A stretch of 9,795 bases of DNA from Acidobacteriota bacterium (GTDB lineage Bacteria; Acidobacteriota; Terriglobia; Terriglobales; Acidobacteriaceae). This document shows, in pieces, positions 1-7,307 of this stretch (positions within the stretch are counted from its first letter, which is position 1; every line of letters starts with the position of its first letter). The stretch spans positions 1 to 9,795 of the forward strand of contig JAKABE010000092.1 of NCBI GenBank assembly GCA_021801945.1, written 5' to 3'. The position numbers and the translations under genes are program-made. Below the pieces are notes generated by a model. That model was given only the letters and a program-made list of their open reading frames with translations. It made no database searches and was not told where the DNA came from.

Positions 1-69
1 GGCGACGGAGGGGACGGGAAGGTCGGCGATTTCGAGACGGCTGTATGCGGAGAGGAGCAAAGACTTCAT
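1..69 (-). CDS. Zinc-type (MDR) alcohol dehydrogenase-like protein, N-terminal fragment (runs off window)
   Basis: Reading leftward from an ATG at 69-67 there is an open frame of 23 codons that reaches the window edge. It begins MKSLLLSAYSRLEIADLPVP. This matches the usual opening of medium-chain (zinc-type) alcohol dehydrogenases and polyol dehydrogenases: Met-Lys, a hydrophobic strand, then a 'L.l.D.P.P' stretch that normally precedes the GroES-like 'G.gevlv.v' segment. An AAGG on the minus strand (84-81) lies 11 bases before the ATG and could be a weak ribosome binding site. The gene follows the stop codon of the outer-membrane-type gene by 70 bases on the same strand, so it may be co-transcribed or have its own promoter in that gap. 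No catalytic or NAD-binding residue is inside the window, so substrate and exact family are unknown. The call rests on the N-terminal pattern only. Confidence 0.55.
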   Translation of the reverse strand, partial: MKSLLLSAYSRLEIADLPVPSVA

Positions 70-102
70 GAATGGCTGGACCTTGGGACAGAAACCTAGT
101 CC

Positions 103-108
103 AGTATA
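103..108 (-). promoter_or_regulatory. Possible -10 element (TATACT) ahead of the dehydrogenase gene
   Basis: On the minus strand the hexamer TATACT (five of six to TATAAT) lies about 34 bases before the dehydrogenase ATG, inside the 70-base gap after the preceding gene. No good -35 hexamer was found at 16-18 bases upstream, so this is only a weak candidate. Confidence 0.2.
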
Positions 109-139
109 AGTGCAAGACCATTCTTGCTGAGAAGACTGG

Positions 140-1837
140 TTAGAAGGAAAAGCCCAAACCGCCGCAGAAGGCCCGTTGGTCCTGAGCAAAGACGAGGAGC
201 GAGCCGTCGCTGAGAATGTAGGGGCGATAGCCCTCGGCAAGCAGGTTGCGAACCTCAAGGAGCATCTCGATGCCTCCCGATCCATCGCGGGAGAGATGGA
301 TGGGTTGAGCGAAGCGCATGCTGAGGTAAGGATCAAAGGCGTTGACCGCGAAAGGGGCTACAGAGGTAACGGTGTCTTCAGGCTGCCAGCGGTAGGTGGC
401 GCGCCAGTGGGTCTTGGTGCCATCGAGCACGCCGGAGAGGGCGAGTGCGTAAGTCTGGACGTAACGAGGATGAGCGAGGGAGAGGATCTGACCGGGCGTG
501 GAGGATTGCGGCAGAGCGGGCATGACCAGCGCGTTGCCGCTGGCATAGCTGAGGCGAACCTGGTTGGCGCCAGGCAGACGGCGCTCGAAACTGGCCTGCA
601 CGCCCGTGGTGGAGAGATCCGGCCCGGCGGTGCGGAGCAGGCCGCTGGCGGGGTCGAAGATCATACCGGGGCTCATGGGGGCAGCTGCGGGACCACGAGG
701 GGCGAAATGTCCGCTGGCCTCAAGGACGGGATTCTGAATGTTGTCGGCATAGAGGAGGATGGCCATTCCCGAGAAATCGGTATGGCGCTCCCAGCCGATC
801 TCCTGGTGGAGGCCGTGTTCAAGGACCAACTGGCTGCCACGCGCGGAGAACTCGGGCAACAGCGTGGCTGCCTGGGTTCCGTCCCAAGCATCGGGATCCT
901 CGACCATGGTGGCCATGCGGTAGCTCAGCGTGGAATTGCCAGCCTGCCACTGGACGCTCGCGAAGGGAAGGCCTTCAGCGACGGTGGAAGGAGACGATCC
1001 CAGGAGACGGCCCCAGGCTTCAATGGCACCGACGTTGGCCTGAATGTCAGGACCGAAGTTCATGGTTTCAGAGCTGCGCATGGTGGCCTCGTTGAGGCCC
1101 GCTCCGCCGCCGCCTTCAATCTGAGGATGAAGGGCCACGGCGGCGACCGATTGCACGGAACCGACCAAACCCAGGTCCTGGCGGAAACCGAGCATGGATT
1201 CCATGCCTTGATTGGAGTTGGGAGCGAAATCTACACGGGCGAGAAGCTCACTGCTGCTGCTGGGCGTGGCCTCAACCGCGGTTGTAATGCGCTGACCACT
1301 TTCGCCGAAGGTGCCCTCTTGTCCGGTGGCCATGATGCGGGCCATGACCTTGGGGTGCGCGCCTGAGCCATCCGAGACCACCAACAGCGGCCCATCTTCG
1401 AGCCAGCGCAGCAAGGGGCGGTCGGCGGCCGAACGCAGGGTCCAGAGCCAATCGTCTCTTTGCTCGTGGGGCGTGCGCGGCTGGGCAGGAAACCACTGCA
1501 TCACCTCGAACAAAGTGTTGAGGGTGAGGTTCACGACTGTTGCGTGCCGCACGTGCACGTTTTCACGCAATACGGGCAAAAATGACATGGCCATCGCCTT
1601 CAGCGCATAGCGCCCGGGAAGGACAGAAGCAATGCTGAATTGTCCCTTGCTGTTTGTGTAGGTCTGGGCAACGACACTGAGATCGGGGCGAAGCAACTGA
1701 ACCTCAGCGCCGATCTGGGGCACCCCCGCAGAGTTGCGGACCAGGCCAGACACGGACCCGCGCGCCGCTGCCCACACAGGAGCGGTCCCTAGGGCAATCA
1801 ACACGGCGAACCCCGCGAGATGGGAACTGCGTTTCAT
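140..1837 (-). CDS. Secreted carboxypeptidase-regulatory-like domain protein, probable outer-membrane beta-barrel type
   Basis: A 565-residue protein. Residues 1-24 form a clear Sec signal peptide: MKR, a hydrophobic core, then a cleavage region near APVWA-A. Residues about 27-108 look like a carboxypeptidase regulatory-like (beta-sandwich) domain: 'GSVSGLVRNSAGVPQIGAEVQL', the 'TNSKGQFSI..VLPGRYAL' turn at 61-79, then 'FLP....V.V' strands. The remaining roughly 450 residues are rich in alternating hydrophobic and polar strands, and the chain ends GLGFSF. A terminal Phe preceded by such a strand is typical of outer-membrane barrels and of TonB-receptor-like 'Oar' proteins. No plug domain is visible, and the protein is much shorter than Oar-like receptors (about 1000 residues). 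It lies 105 bases after the GWxTD gene on the same strand. The ATG was chosen because it starts the signal peptide; no strong Shine-Dalgarno sequence precedes it. The ligand and role are unknown. Confidence 0.72.
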   Translation of the reverse strand: MKRSSHLAGFAVLIALGTAPVWAAARGSVSGLVRNSAGVPQIGAEVQLLRPDLSVVAQTYTNSKGQFSIASVLPGRYALKAMAMSFLPVLRENVHVRHATVVNLTLNTLFEVMQWFPAQPRTPHEQRDDWLWTLRSAADRPLLRWLEDGPLLVVSDGSGAHPKVMARIMATGQEGTFGESGQRITTAVEATPSSSSELLARVDFAPNSNQGMESMLGFRQDLGLVGSVQSVAAVALHPQIEGGGGAGLNEATMRSSETMNFGPDIQANVGAIEAWGRLLGSSPSTVAEGLPFASVQWQAGNSTLSYRMATMVEDPDAWDGTQAATLLPEFSARGSQLVLEHGLHQEIGWERHTDFSGMAILLYADNIQNPVLEASGHFAPRGPAAAPMSPGMIFDPASGLLRTAGPDLSTTGVQASFERRLPGANQVRLSYASGNALVMPALPQSSTPGQILSLAHPRYVQTYALALSGVLDGTKTHWRATYRWQPEDTVTSVAPFAVNAFDPYLSMRFAQPIHLSRDGSGGIEMLLEVRNLLAEGYRPYILSDGSLLVFAQDQRAFCGGLGFSF

Positions 1838-1942
1838 CTACGTCGCAACCCCGCCGCGCCTCTGGCATCCTCCACGAAAGCAACTCCGAGCTGTGCACCG
1901 GACTCAGCAGGCCGGCCTGGCTCCATCCCGGATCAGTACGTA
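1838..1942. other. Gap between two minus-strand genes with two short palindromes
   Basis: The 105 bases between the GWxTD gene and the outer-membrane-type gene contain a 12-bp self-complementary sequence CAGGCCGGCCTG at 1908-1919. A second, AGTACGTACT, sits at 1935-1944 and overlaps the GWxTD stop codon. There is no T-tract, so a rho-independent terminator is not supported, and read-through transcription into the next gene is plausible. Confidence 0.3.
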
Positions 1943-3685
1943 CTATTCGACGATAAAAGGGGCCGATTGTGCAATCTCTTGTTTCGAAATTGCATCATTA
2001 ACTTTGATGGTAACGTTATATTTGCCCGGTTGAAGGCCGGCCACAGGTAGGGTTTTGGCCACCGTCAGCTCGTCGCTGTGCGCCCCTAACTGCTTAGATT
2101 CCAGTTGTTTCTCCAACATGATCTCGCCCTTGGCATCGGTGATCTCGTAGGTCACGGTGGCCGAATTGCTTTTGGTGGCCGAATTGATGCCGAGGTTGTA
2201 GATCTGCATCCAGAAGTTGAGGTCCTGATTGCGCTTGAAGGTGACCGGGGTACCTGGGCTCGAGCTGACGATGGGGCGGATGAAGGTGTCGCCGATCACG
2301 AAGTTTCCGGTGCCAATCTGGTTGGAGGAGACCGGATTCATCTGGTCAGCGAGAATCAACGAAGAGGTTCCCAACTGTTCATCGTGATAGAGAGGGACGT
2401 TGATGCCCTGGCCAAAGATGCCGATGTGATCGGGGTTGTTCATGTCCTTGATGACAATATCCAGGCGGTACAGCCCGGGCTGCAAGGGAAGGGCTTTCCA
2501 GTAGACCGAGCTTGCCTTGAGGGCTTGTTGGAGCAAGTCTGACGGCTCATCGATTTCGACGGTGTTCTCGAACGTCTGCACGGTGCGGTCGGTGATGGTG
2601 GTAACTTTGCCGAGGATGTTCACGACACCCTTGGCTACGCCGTCCTTGGTCAGGAAGGTGATATTGCGGTTCTTGATCAGCACGGTGATCGGAACCAGAT
2701 CCATATCGTCGGTGACCTTCACATAATCGGTGCGCACGTCGAAGGGAAGTACCGGGCCGCTCAAAATCTTGTGTTGAGTGATGAAGGCGTCCAGATCTTT
2801 GAACTGGATGGGCGGGGGTGCAAACAGCTTGGCGGCCAGCATGATGCGGTCAAACTGCTGGCCTCTCGCCATCTCTCCGGCGGGACCGCCGCCGAGTTGC
2901 TCCAGGCCGCCGCCCTGGAAGCGGTCTTTCTTCCCCATTTTGTTCATTTCCTCCCAGGTGGTGAGGCCAGCGCCGGGGACGTGGAGGAGCGCATCCTTTT
3001 CAGCGCGATTCATGGTGAAGTGGTACTCGCCGCACATGCAGGTGTCAACAAACTCGATCTTGATGTTGCTGCCGATCCCGGGCAGGTAGCGATAAGTCCA
3101 AACCTCGAAAGGATAAGTGTCCGTGAAGCCGCCGCCCTGGTTGAAGGGCCGCTCGTAAAGGCCGCCAGAGGGGTGGGACTCGATGCTGTCCGGCTTGCCA
3201 TACTCGATGTAAATCCGGCCGCGGTCGGTCTTCCATCCCGGTTCACCGGCGGCGAAGTGCTCGTTTGCATAGGCAATGCGCCTGTAGTACTCCTCACGGA
3301 ACGTGTTTTCAGGGGAATCGGGATTGGGATTGCGGCGTTGCCAGAAGGCCTCTATAAAGGCGTCGCGCTCTTCGTCGTTGGTGAGGCTGAGGAATGCCTT
3401 CCGCTCCTGCAGAGTGATAATGTAGGGAACTTCCTGGTTTAGCCATTCCTTATAGGGGCCCTTCAACTCCTGGCGGAGTTCTTTTTGTTGCTTAAATCTC
3501 TCCTTGGCAGGGAGCGGGCGATTGAGGGGATTCGAGTCCTGGTCCTGCGAGTCAGCCTGCTGAGTCTGCTGCTGGCTTTCGTCATTATGGTTGTGCCTCG
3601 GCTGTGCGAGAAGACGAGCGGCGGGGATCGAAACGAAGCCGCAGATCAGAGTGAGAGAGAAAATATAGCGGCTGTTCAACATCAT
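1943..3685 (-). CDS. Secreted GWxTD domain-containing protein
   Basis: A 580-residue protein when started at ATG 3685-3683. The open frame extends 22 codons further upstream, but the M-M-L-N-S-R-Y start gives a normal signal peptide with cleavage near RLLA-Q, and AGGAG (3700-3696) lies 10 bases before it. The adjacent ATG at 3682 is equally possible. After a Gln/Asp-rich linker, residues about 95-220 form the GWxTD domain. Its hallmark GWKTD is at residues 150-154, followed by RGRIYIEYGKPD and an FEVWTYRYLPG segment, with an upstream F.SLTNDEERDAFIEAFWQRRNP helix. The C-terminal half (about 310-580) looks like successive beta-sandwich segments, including an 'LPLQPGLYRLDIVIKD' strand pair and a final 'GLQPGKYNVTIKVND'. 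GWxTD proteins are frequent in Acidobacteriota and their function is not established; they are presumed periplasmic or cell-surface. The neighbour downstream on the same strand is also secreted. Confidence 0.88.
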   Translation of the reverse strand: MMLNSRYIFSLTLICGFVSIPAARLLAQPRHNHNDESQQQTQQADSQDQDSNPLNRPLPAKERFKQQKELRQELKGPYKEWLNQEVPYIITLQERKAFLSLTNDEERDAFIEAFWQRRNPNPDSPENTFREEYYRRIAYANEHFAAGEPGWKTDRGRIYIEYGKPDSIESHPSGGLYERPFNQGGGFTDTYPFEVWTYRYLPGIGSNIKIEFVDTCMCGEYHFTMNRAEKDALLHVPGAGLTTWEEMNKMGKKDRFQGGGLEQLGGGPAGEMARGQQFDRIMLAAKLFAPPPIQFKDLDAFITQHKILSGPVLPFDVRTDYVKVTDDMDLVPITVLIKNRNITFLTKDGVAKGVVNILGKVTTITDRTVQTFENTVEIDEPSDLLQQALKASSVYWKALPLQPGLYRLDIVIKDMNNPDHIGIFGQGINVPLYHDEQLGTSSLILADQMNPVSSNQIGTGNFVIGDTFIRPIVSSSPGTPVTFKRNQDLNFWMQIYNLGINSATKSNSATVTYEITDAKGEIMLEKQLESKQLGAHSDELTVAKTLPVAGLQPGKYNVTIKVNDAISKQEIAQSAPFIVE

Positions 3686-3695
3686 TGCCTTGAAA

Positions 3696-3700
3696 CTCCT
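3696..3700 (-). promoter_or_regulatory. Ribosome binding site deciding the GWxTD start
   Basis: AGGAG on the minus strand, 10 bases before ATG 3685 and 13 before ATG 3682. It supports the start at 3685 or 3682 over the longer open frame beginning at 3751, whose extra residues do not look like a signal peptide. Confidence 0.55.
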
Positions 3701-3711
3701 GCAATCCCTAT

Positions 3712-3740
3712 ATTCTACGGTTCCCGGTAAGGCTGAGCAA
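3712..3740 (-). promoter_or_regulatory. Candidate sigma-70-type promoter for the GWxTD gene
   Basis: Minus-strand TTGCTC (3740-3735) and TAGAAT (3717-3712) are separated by 17 bases. The -10 hexamer matches five of six consensus bases and the -35 matches three of six. The position, about 30 bases before the chosen start, is right for a leader carrying the AGGAG site. It is also directly next to the 16-bp palindrome at 3748-3763. Confidence 0.4.
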
Positions 3741-3747
3741 GATTTCC

Positions 3748-3763
3748 GCATTCAATTGAATGC
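3748..3763. promoter_or_regulatory. Perfect 16-bp palindrome upstream of the GWxTD promoter
   Basis: GCATTCAATTGAATGC is fully self-complementary with no spacer and is AT-rich in a GC-rich surrounding. It lies seven bases upstream of the candidate -35 box, a position typical of an activator or repressor operator. The binding protein is unknown. Confidence 0.35.
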
Positions 3764-4348
3764 AAAATTTTCGACGCGGACGCAGTCCGAAGGTCACCTG
3801 CCCGCAACTGTGGAAAGCGATAGAATCGCTTGCAGGAGATCGGCCTTCAACGTCCAGCGGATTGCGCGGCGTGCAGTGGAGGGCGCTGACGTTCGTCCCA
3901 TTGCTTTACCGAGGTCTGTGCAAGTTCGCCACCAGCCGAGCTGGGGACCGGATGGGAAGTTAGTTTGACGAGTACGATTTTTGCCGTTAGGGAAGAACAT
4001 GATGGGTTGAACAGGCACGACCGGCGTGCTCCTCGAATGGACGGCCCGCACGGCGCAAATGTTCCAAAATCGATGGGAGCGACCGGCGCCGAGGGATGTT
4101 TGGAGCCCTTCTTCGCCCGCTGCTCTCTGTTCTTTGCAGCTCGTCAAGCGTATAGGGGGAGGTTCCTGCCAGAGTCTGGCGGGTGGAAGGGGCGGCGGCC
4201 ATGAACTGGGCATTCCGCAATTGCGTATACCAAATCGAGAGATTCCGTGCCCCGACCGGAGAGTGTGTCCTCTGGGGGCCTGTCGTTAGGGACGCGTGGG
4301 GCGATTGCATGAATTGGGAATGGAGAGAAATTGCCGCGGATTTCCGCC
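3764..4348. other. Gene-free part of the divergent intergenic region
   Basis: Several open frames of 60-170 codons cross this stretch on both strands, but none has a recognisable domain, signal peptide or good ribosome binding site, and they overlap one another. Small inverted repeats are present: AAGCGAT-AGA-ATCGCTT at 3815-3831 and GCCAGA-G-TCTGGC at 4168-4180. The sequence ATGAACTGGG at 4201-4210 recurs as ATGAATTGGG at 4310-4319, each followed within 20 bases by an AATTGC or AAATTGC run, which hints at an old duplication. No RNA gene was recognised. Confidence 0.35.
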
Positions 4349-4434
4349 GCCCCTCCGGGGCTGGCAGCTCTTTCGGGGTCAGGCTCCCCACGCAGAAGCG
4401 CGGGCTGACATCCGTTGCGCTTCCGGCCGTGGGG
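4349..4434. repeat. Block of nested inverted repeats (possible dispersed intergenic element)
   Basis: Three stems are seen in 86 bases. GCCCC-TCC-GGGGC lies at 4349-4361. An outer stem CCCCACG (4386-4392) pairs with CGTGGGG (4428-4434). Nested inside it, GAAGCGC (4395-4401) pairs with GCGCTTC (4417-4423). Short intergenic elements rich in CCCC/GGGG and CCCACG/CGTGGG pairs are, from general knowledge, common in Acidobacteriota genomes. Membership of such a family is inference, since only one copy is visible here. Confidence 0.4.
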
Positions 4435-4546
4435 CAAGCGGGATCCGAATGGTCGGCAAATCCGCCTCCCACGATCGCCCTGAGTAACGCGCCGGGCGGC
4501 AACTCTGTAACTGTTTGATTATGAGAGAATCAGGGTACATAAACTG

Positions 4547-5935
4547 ATGAAGAGAACCCTCCTGATCGTTTTCGCAGCGCTGGTCGCGGCCGGACTGGTC
4601 ACGCTGATGGTTGTTCGGCAACAGTCGGGCTACACCAAGGTCTATATGGCGACGATCAAGCGCCAGGACTTGACGAGCACGGTCAGCGGCACGGGAGAGG
4701 TCAAGCCCAAGACCTACGTCAATCTGGGCGCCACCGCCATGGGACGCATCACGCATCTTTATGTGCGGGAGGGAGACCGGGTAAGGAAGGGACAGGTGGT
4801 GGCCACAATCGAGAATGTGCAGCAGGAGGCGAGCGTAACTGGCCAGCAGGCCGCCATCGCCGCGGCCAGGACGGACATTCTCTCCTACGTTGCGGCGGAA
4901 AAGACGGGGGCGGCCAACGTGGAACATGCACAAGCTGATCTCGAACAGAAGCGGCTGGATTGGGAGCGCGCTCAAGAGCTCTTCAAAGATGGCATCATGT
5001 CCAAGCAGGATTACGACGCGAAAAGAGCGGCCTACGATCTGGATGTGGCGTCGTTGGCGCAGGCAGTGGCGGGCGAGAACCAGGCGAAGGCTAACACAGC
5101 GTCGGCTCGGGCCCATTTGGAAACGCAGATTGCCAATTTGCGCGCCAATCAAGATTTGCTGAACCGGACCATCGCTATTGCGCCCTTCGACGGCATTGTG
5201 ACCAACGAGCCCGTGCGCCAGGGCGAAACCGTGGTGGAGGGTATTCAGAACACAGAAGGGTCCACACTGATGACGCTGGCAGATATGAGCGTGGTGACGG
5301 CCGAGGTTCTGGTGGATGAAACCGATATCGTGAACGTGAGACTGGGCCAGCCGGCGGACGTAACAGTCGATGCGCTACCGGGCAAGGTTTTCAAGGGCAC
5401 CGTGACGCTGGTGGGAGATCAGGCTCTGCTGCGCTCCACCGGCGTGGCCACGTCGCAAGCCTCAGTGGGAACGTCGGAGGCCAAGGACTTCAAGGTAGTG
5501 GTCACGCTCAGCAATCCTTCGAGCGAGCTGCGGCCGGGTTTCTCCTGCACAGCCACCATCACGACAGCGCATAGGACCAACGTTCTTGCGCTGCCCATCC
5601 AGGCGCTGACGCTGCGGGACTCGTCGGCGGTGAGTGGCCAAGGCGGGGGCGGCGCGCAGAAGGCCTCCATGGCGACCGGAGGCGACGCGCAAGCCGACTC
5701 GGTGCAGGGCGTGTTCGTGGCAGAAAAGGACAGTCATGGGCGGCTGCGCGCCAAGTTTGTGCGTGTCATGACGGGCATCACGGGAGCGACAAACATCGAG
5801 GTGCTCTCGGGGTTGAGTGGGGGGCAGGAGGTTGTGACCGGTCCCTACGGAACGCTGCGCGACCTGAAAAACGGCGCGCTGTTGAAGAAAAACTCCGTGC
5901 CGCTGACGCTCTCTTCCGGCGCGGGAAGCTCGTAA
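4547..5935 (+). CDS. Periplasmic adaptor subunit of an ABC-type exporter (HlyD/MacA-like membrane fusion protein)
   Basis: A 462-residue protein anchored by one N-terminal membrane helix (residues 5-23). The domain order is that of MacA-type adaptors. A first half of the barrel-sandwich (lipoyl-like) domain lies at about 41-92 with 'G.GRITHLYVREGDRVRKGQVVATI'. An alpha-helical hairpin rich in Ala, Gln and Glu spans about 93-207. The returning half has the family hallmark APFDGIV at 212-218 and VRQGETVVEG. A beta-barrel lies at about 250-345 (DETDIVNVRLGQPADVTVDALPG), and a membrane-proximal domain at about 345-450 ends with 'LSGGQEVVTGPYGTLRD'. A Gly/Ala-rich insert at about 360-385 interrupts the last domain. 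Such proteins link an inner-membrane ABC permease to a TolC-like channel. The ABC ATPase follows after 51 bases. AGGG at 4532-4535 is a weak ribosome binding site, 11 bases before the ATG. The substrate is unknown. Confidence 0.9.
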   Translation: MKRTLLIVFAALVAAGLVTLMVVRQQSGYTKVYMATIKRQDLTSTVSGTGEVKPKTYVNLGATAMGRITHLYVREGDRVRKGQVVATIENVQQEASVTGQQAAIAAARTDILSYVAAEKTGAANVEHAQADLEQKRLDWERAQELFKDGIMSKQDYDAKRAAYDLDVASLAQAVAGENQAKANTASARAHLETQIANLRANQDLLNRTIAIAPFDGIVTNEPVRQGETVVEGIQNTEGSTLMTLADMSVVTAEVLVDETDIVNVRLGQPADVTVDALPGKVFKGTVTLVGDQALLRSTGVATSQASVGTSEAKDFKVVVTLSNPSSELRPGFSCTATITTAHRTNVLALPIQALTLRDSSAVSGQGGGGAQKASMATGGDAQADSVQGVFVAEKDSHGRLRAKFVRVMTGITGATNIEVLSGLSGGQEVVTGPYGTLRDLKNGALLKKNSVPLTLSSGAGSS

Positions 5936-5986
5936 CCGTGTGCATCGGCGGACAGAGGATAAGATTCGGGTAAGGGTGAGGCAGGG

Positions 5987-6739
5987 ATGGCTTTCAACGG
6001 CATCGGCACGGAGGAACTTGTGGAACCCGCGGTTCAAACTGCTGACGATGTCATCGTCGTCGACGATCTGTGGCGCACCTACGATATGGGTTCGGAGCAG
6101 CAGGTTCACGCGCTACGCGGGGTTTCCCTGCGCATCCGGCACAACGAATATGTGGCCATCATGGGTCCGTCTGGTTCCGGCAAGTCAACTTTGATGAATC
6201 TGATCGGCTGCCTGGACACGCCTTCGAAAGGTTGTTATTGGCTTAACGGCCAGTTGGTAAGTGAGCTGAATGACGATGAACTGGCCCGCATTCGCAACAA
6301 GGAGATTGGGTTTGTCTTTCAGACCTTCAATCTGTTGGCCAGGGCGACCGCGCTGCACAACGTTGAGCTGCCGCTGATTTATAACGGGACTCCTTCGTCT
6401 CAGCGCCTTGAGCGTGCCAGGCACGCCCTGGCGGAGGTGGGACTGGATTCGCGCATGCATCATAGGCCGAACGAACTCTCCGGGGGCCAGCGCCAACGGG
6501 TAGCCATCGCGCGGGCGCTCGTGAACCACCCCGCGATCATCCTGGCCGACGAGCCGACCGGGAACCTGGATTCGAAGACCAGCCAGGAGATCATGGCCCT
6601 GTTCGAACAGATTCACGAAGCGGGCAACACAATTGTTCTAGTGACGCACGAGCCCGAGATCGCCTCCTTTGCCAACCGCGTGGTTCACATTCGCGATGGG
6701 CAGATCTTCTCCGACGAACCGTCAACGCGCCGCAGGTAA
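5987..6739 (+). CDS. ABC transporter ATP-binding protein, MacB/LolD-type
   Basis: A 250-residue ATPase with every expected motif: Walker [10 protein letters not shown] at 60-68, Q-loop Q112 in '[10 protein letters not shown]', signature LSGGQ at 164-168, Walker B ILADEP at 185-190 followed by the D-loop TGNLDS, and the switch His at 221 in VTHEPE. The '[17 protein letters not shown]' opening and '[11 protein letters not shown]' segment are typical of the MacB/LolD/FtsE group, which works with FtsX-fold permeases in efflux or lipoprotein release. The N-terminus carries about 20 residues before the first ABC strand ([11 protein letters not shown]). The start at 5987 has purine-rich AAGGGTGAGG just upstream. 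It lies 51 bases after the adaptor gene and is presumably co-transcribed with it. No permease follows, and the protein itself has no membrane segment, so the pair is incomplete within this window. Confidence 0.93.
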   Translation: MAFNGIGTEELVEPAVQTADDVIVVDDLWRTYDMGSEQQVHALRGVSLRIRHNEYVAIMGPSGSGKSTLMNLIGCLDTPSKGCYWLNGQLVSELNDDELARIRNKEIGFVFQTFNLLARATALHNVELPLIYNGTPSSQRLERARHALAEVGLDSRMHHRPNELSGGQRQRVAIARALVNHPAIILADEPTGNLDSKTSQEIMALFEQIHEAGNTIVLVTHEPEIASFANRVVHIRDGQIFSDEPSTRRR

Positions 6740-7142
6740 GGACGGTCTGCACCAGGGCAGCCGCCTTGGCGTGATTTTCTCCAATCTTTATTGATCTCGA
6801 TCTTGACTCGTGTGGAAAACAGGGTCACTATCAAGGCAGCATGATCGAGATCGATGCAGGCGGTCAGGGTGACCGTGGGAGTGTCCCTTCAGGCACCGAA
6901 AAGCGGATACGAGTCATAGGGTGGGCACTGGAGCACGGCTCAAAACCGTAGGGTGTATCGATTGTGGTTATTTTCGATTTTCCTCGATCGGCGTTGTCGG
7001 ATTTGCCGCCGCGGAGTTACTCGATAGGTTCTAGCAACGCGGGCGCATCGTTTGAGGGGTGACGCGCTTCGTGGCTGGTGGTGTGGCCGATGGGCCCGAA
7101 CGGGGCAGGCCTACCCACGAGCACGTCCGCGAGGAAGCCAAG

Positions 7143-7172
7143 CATTGCATTGGCCAGATTGCCAATGCAATG
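7143..7172. repeat. 12-bp perfect inverted repeat with 6-base loop
   Basis: CATTGCATTGGC (7143-7154) is followed by the loop CAGATT and then the exact reverse complement GCCAATGCAATG (7161-7172). No T-tract follows on either strand, so it is not a standard intrinsic terminator. It sits 135 bases before the first gene of the small-protein cassette. Confidence 0.6.
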
Positions 7173-7296
7173 GGCTGCGGGTGTATTCGGCTGTGGCGCC
7201 TAGATAAACACGCTTAGAGCAGGGCCTCGTCAACAATCGGCTGAGTGTCGCGATCATGGTTTTTCGCGATGGACCCCACCGGGCGGTGAGCTGACC

Positions 7297-7301
7297 GGAG
7301 G
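7297..7301 (+). promoter_or_regulatory. Strong ribosome binding site of the first small paralogue
   Basis: GGAGG ends six bases before ATG 7308. The second paralogue has the identical GGAGG with the identical six-base spacing, which fixes both starts and supports real translation of the family. Confidence 0.7.
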
Positions 7302-7307
7302 TAAGCG

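Larger units (their letters stand above)
6740..7307. other. 568-base gene-free stretch with several inverted repeats
   Basis: No open frame of useful length and no sign of an FtsX-type permease remnant is seen. Structure present: GATCTCGATC at 6793-6802 with its reverse complement GATCGAGATC at 6843-6852; CGGTCA-GGG-TGACCG at 6861-6875; GGGA-GTG-TCCC at 6877-6887; and a 12-bp perfect inverted repeat at 7143-7172. The hexamer CTCGAT recurs at 6797, 6983 and 7020, with its complement near 6846. TTGACT at 6803-6808 could be a -35 box but has only a poor partner. This may be a leader for the downstream cassette, a non-coding RNA or the relic of a lost gene; the sequence does not decide. Confidence 0.4.

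Noticed and set aside
176..1366. 396-codon plus-strand open frame opposite the outer-membrane-type gene
   Set aside because: The opposite strand encodes a signal peptide, a regulatory-like domain and a barrel-type C-terminus. The plus-strand reading is Gly/Ala/Glu/His-rich with no recognisable domain, as expected for an antisense shadow in GC-rich DNA.
2771..3442. 223-codon plus-strand open frame opposite the GWxTD gene
   Set aside because: It lies antisense to the conserved GWxTD domain and has no domain of its own; treated as a shadow.
3764..4200. tRNA, RNase P RNA, tmRNA or 6S RNA in the divergent region
   Set aside because: Both strands were read for their conserved cores and none was found.
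3987..4502. 171-codon minus-strand open frame in the divergent intergenic region
   Set aside because: No domain or ribosome binding site, Arg/Pro/Ser-rich text, and it runs through the inverted-repeat block at 4349-4434; overlapping open frames on both strands look equally random.
4183..4518. 111-codon plus-strand open frame just before the adaptor gene
   Set aside because: It contains the repeated ATGAA-TGGG stretches and the structured block, with no recognisable fold; more likely repeat-derived than a gene.
5462..6109. 215-codon minus-strand open frame across the adaptor and ATPase junction
   Set aside because: It is antisense to two strongly supported genes and shows no motif.
6793..6852. 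Inverted repeats 60 bases apart as a miniature transposable element
   Set aside because: Arms are only 10 bp, no target-site duplication is seen, and no second copy exists in the window.
7143..7172. Intrinsic terminator for the exporter genes
   Set aside because: The hairpin is over 400 bases after the ATPase stop and no T-tract follows it on either strand.
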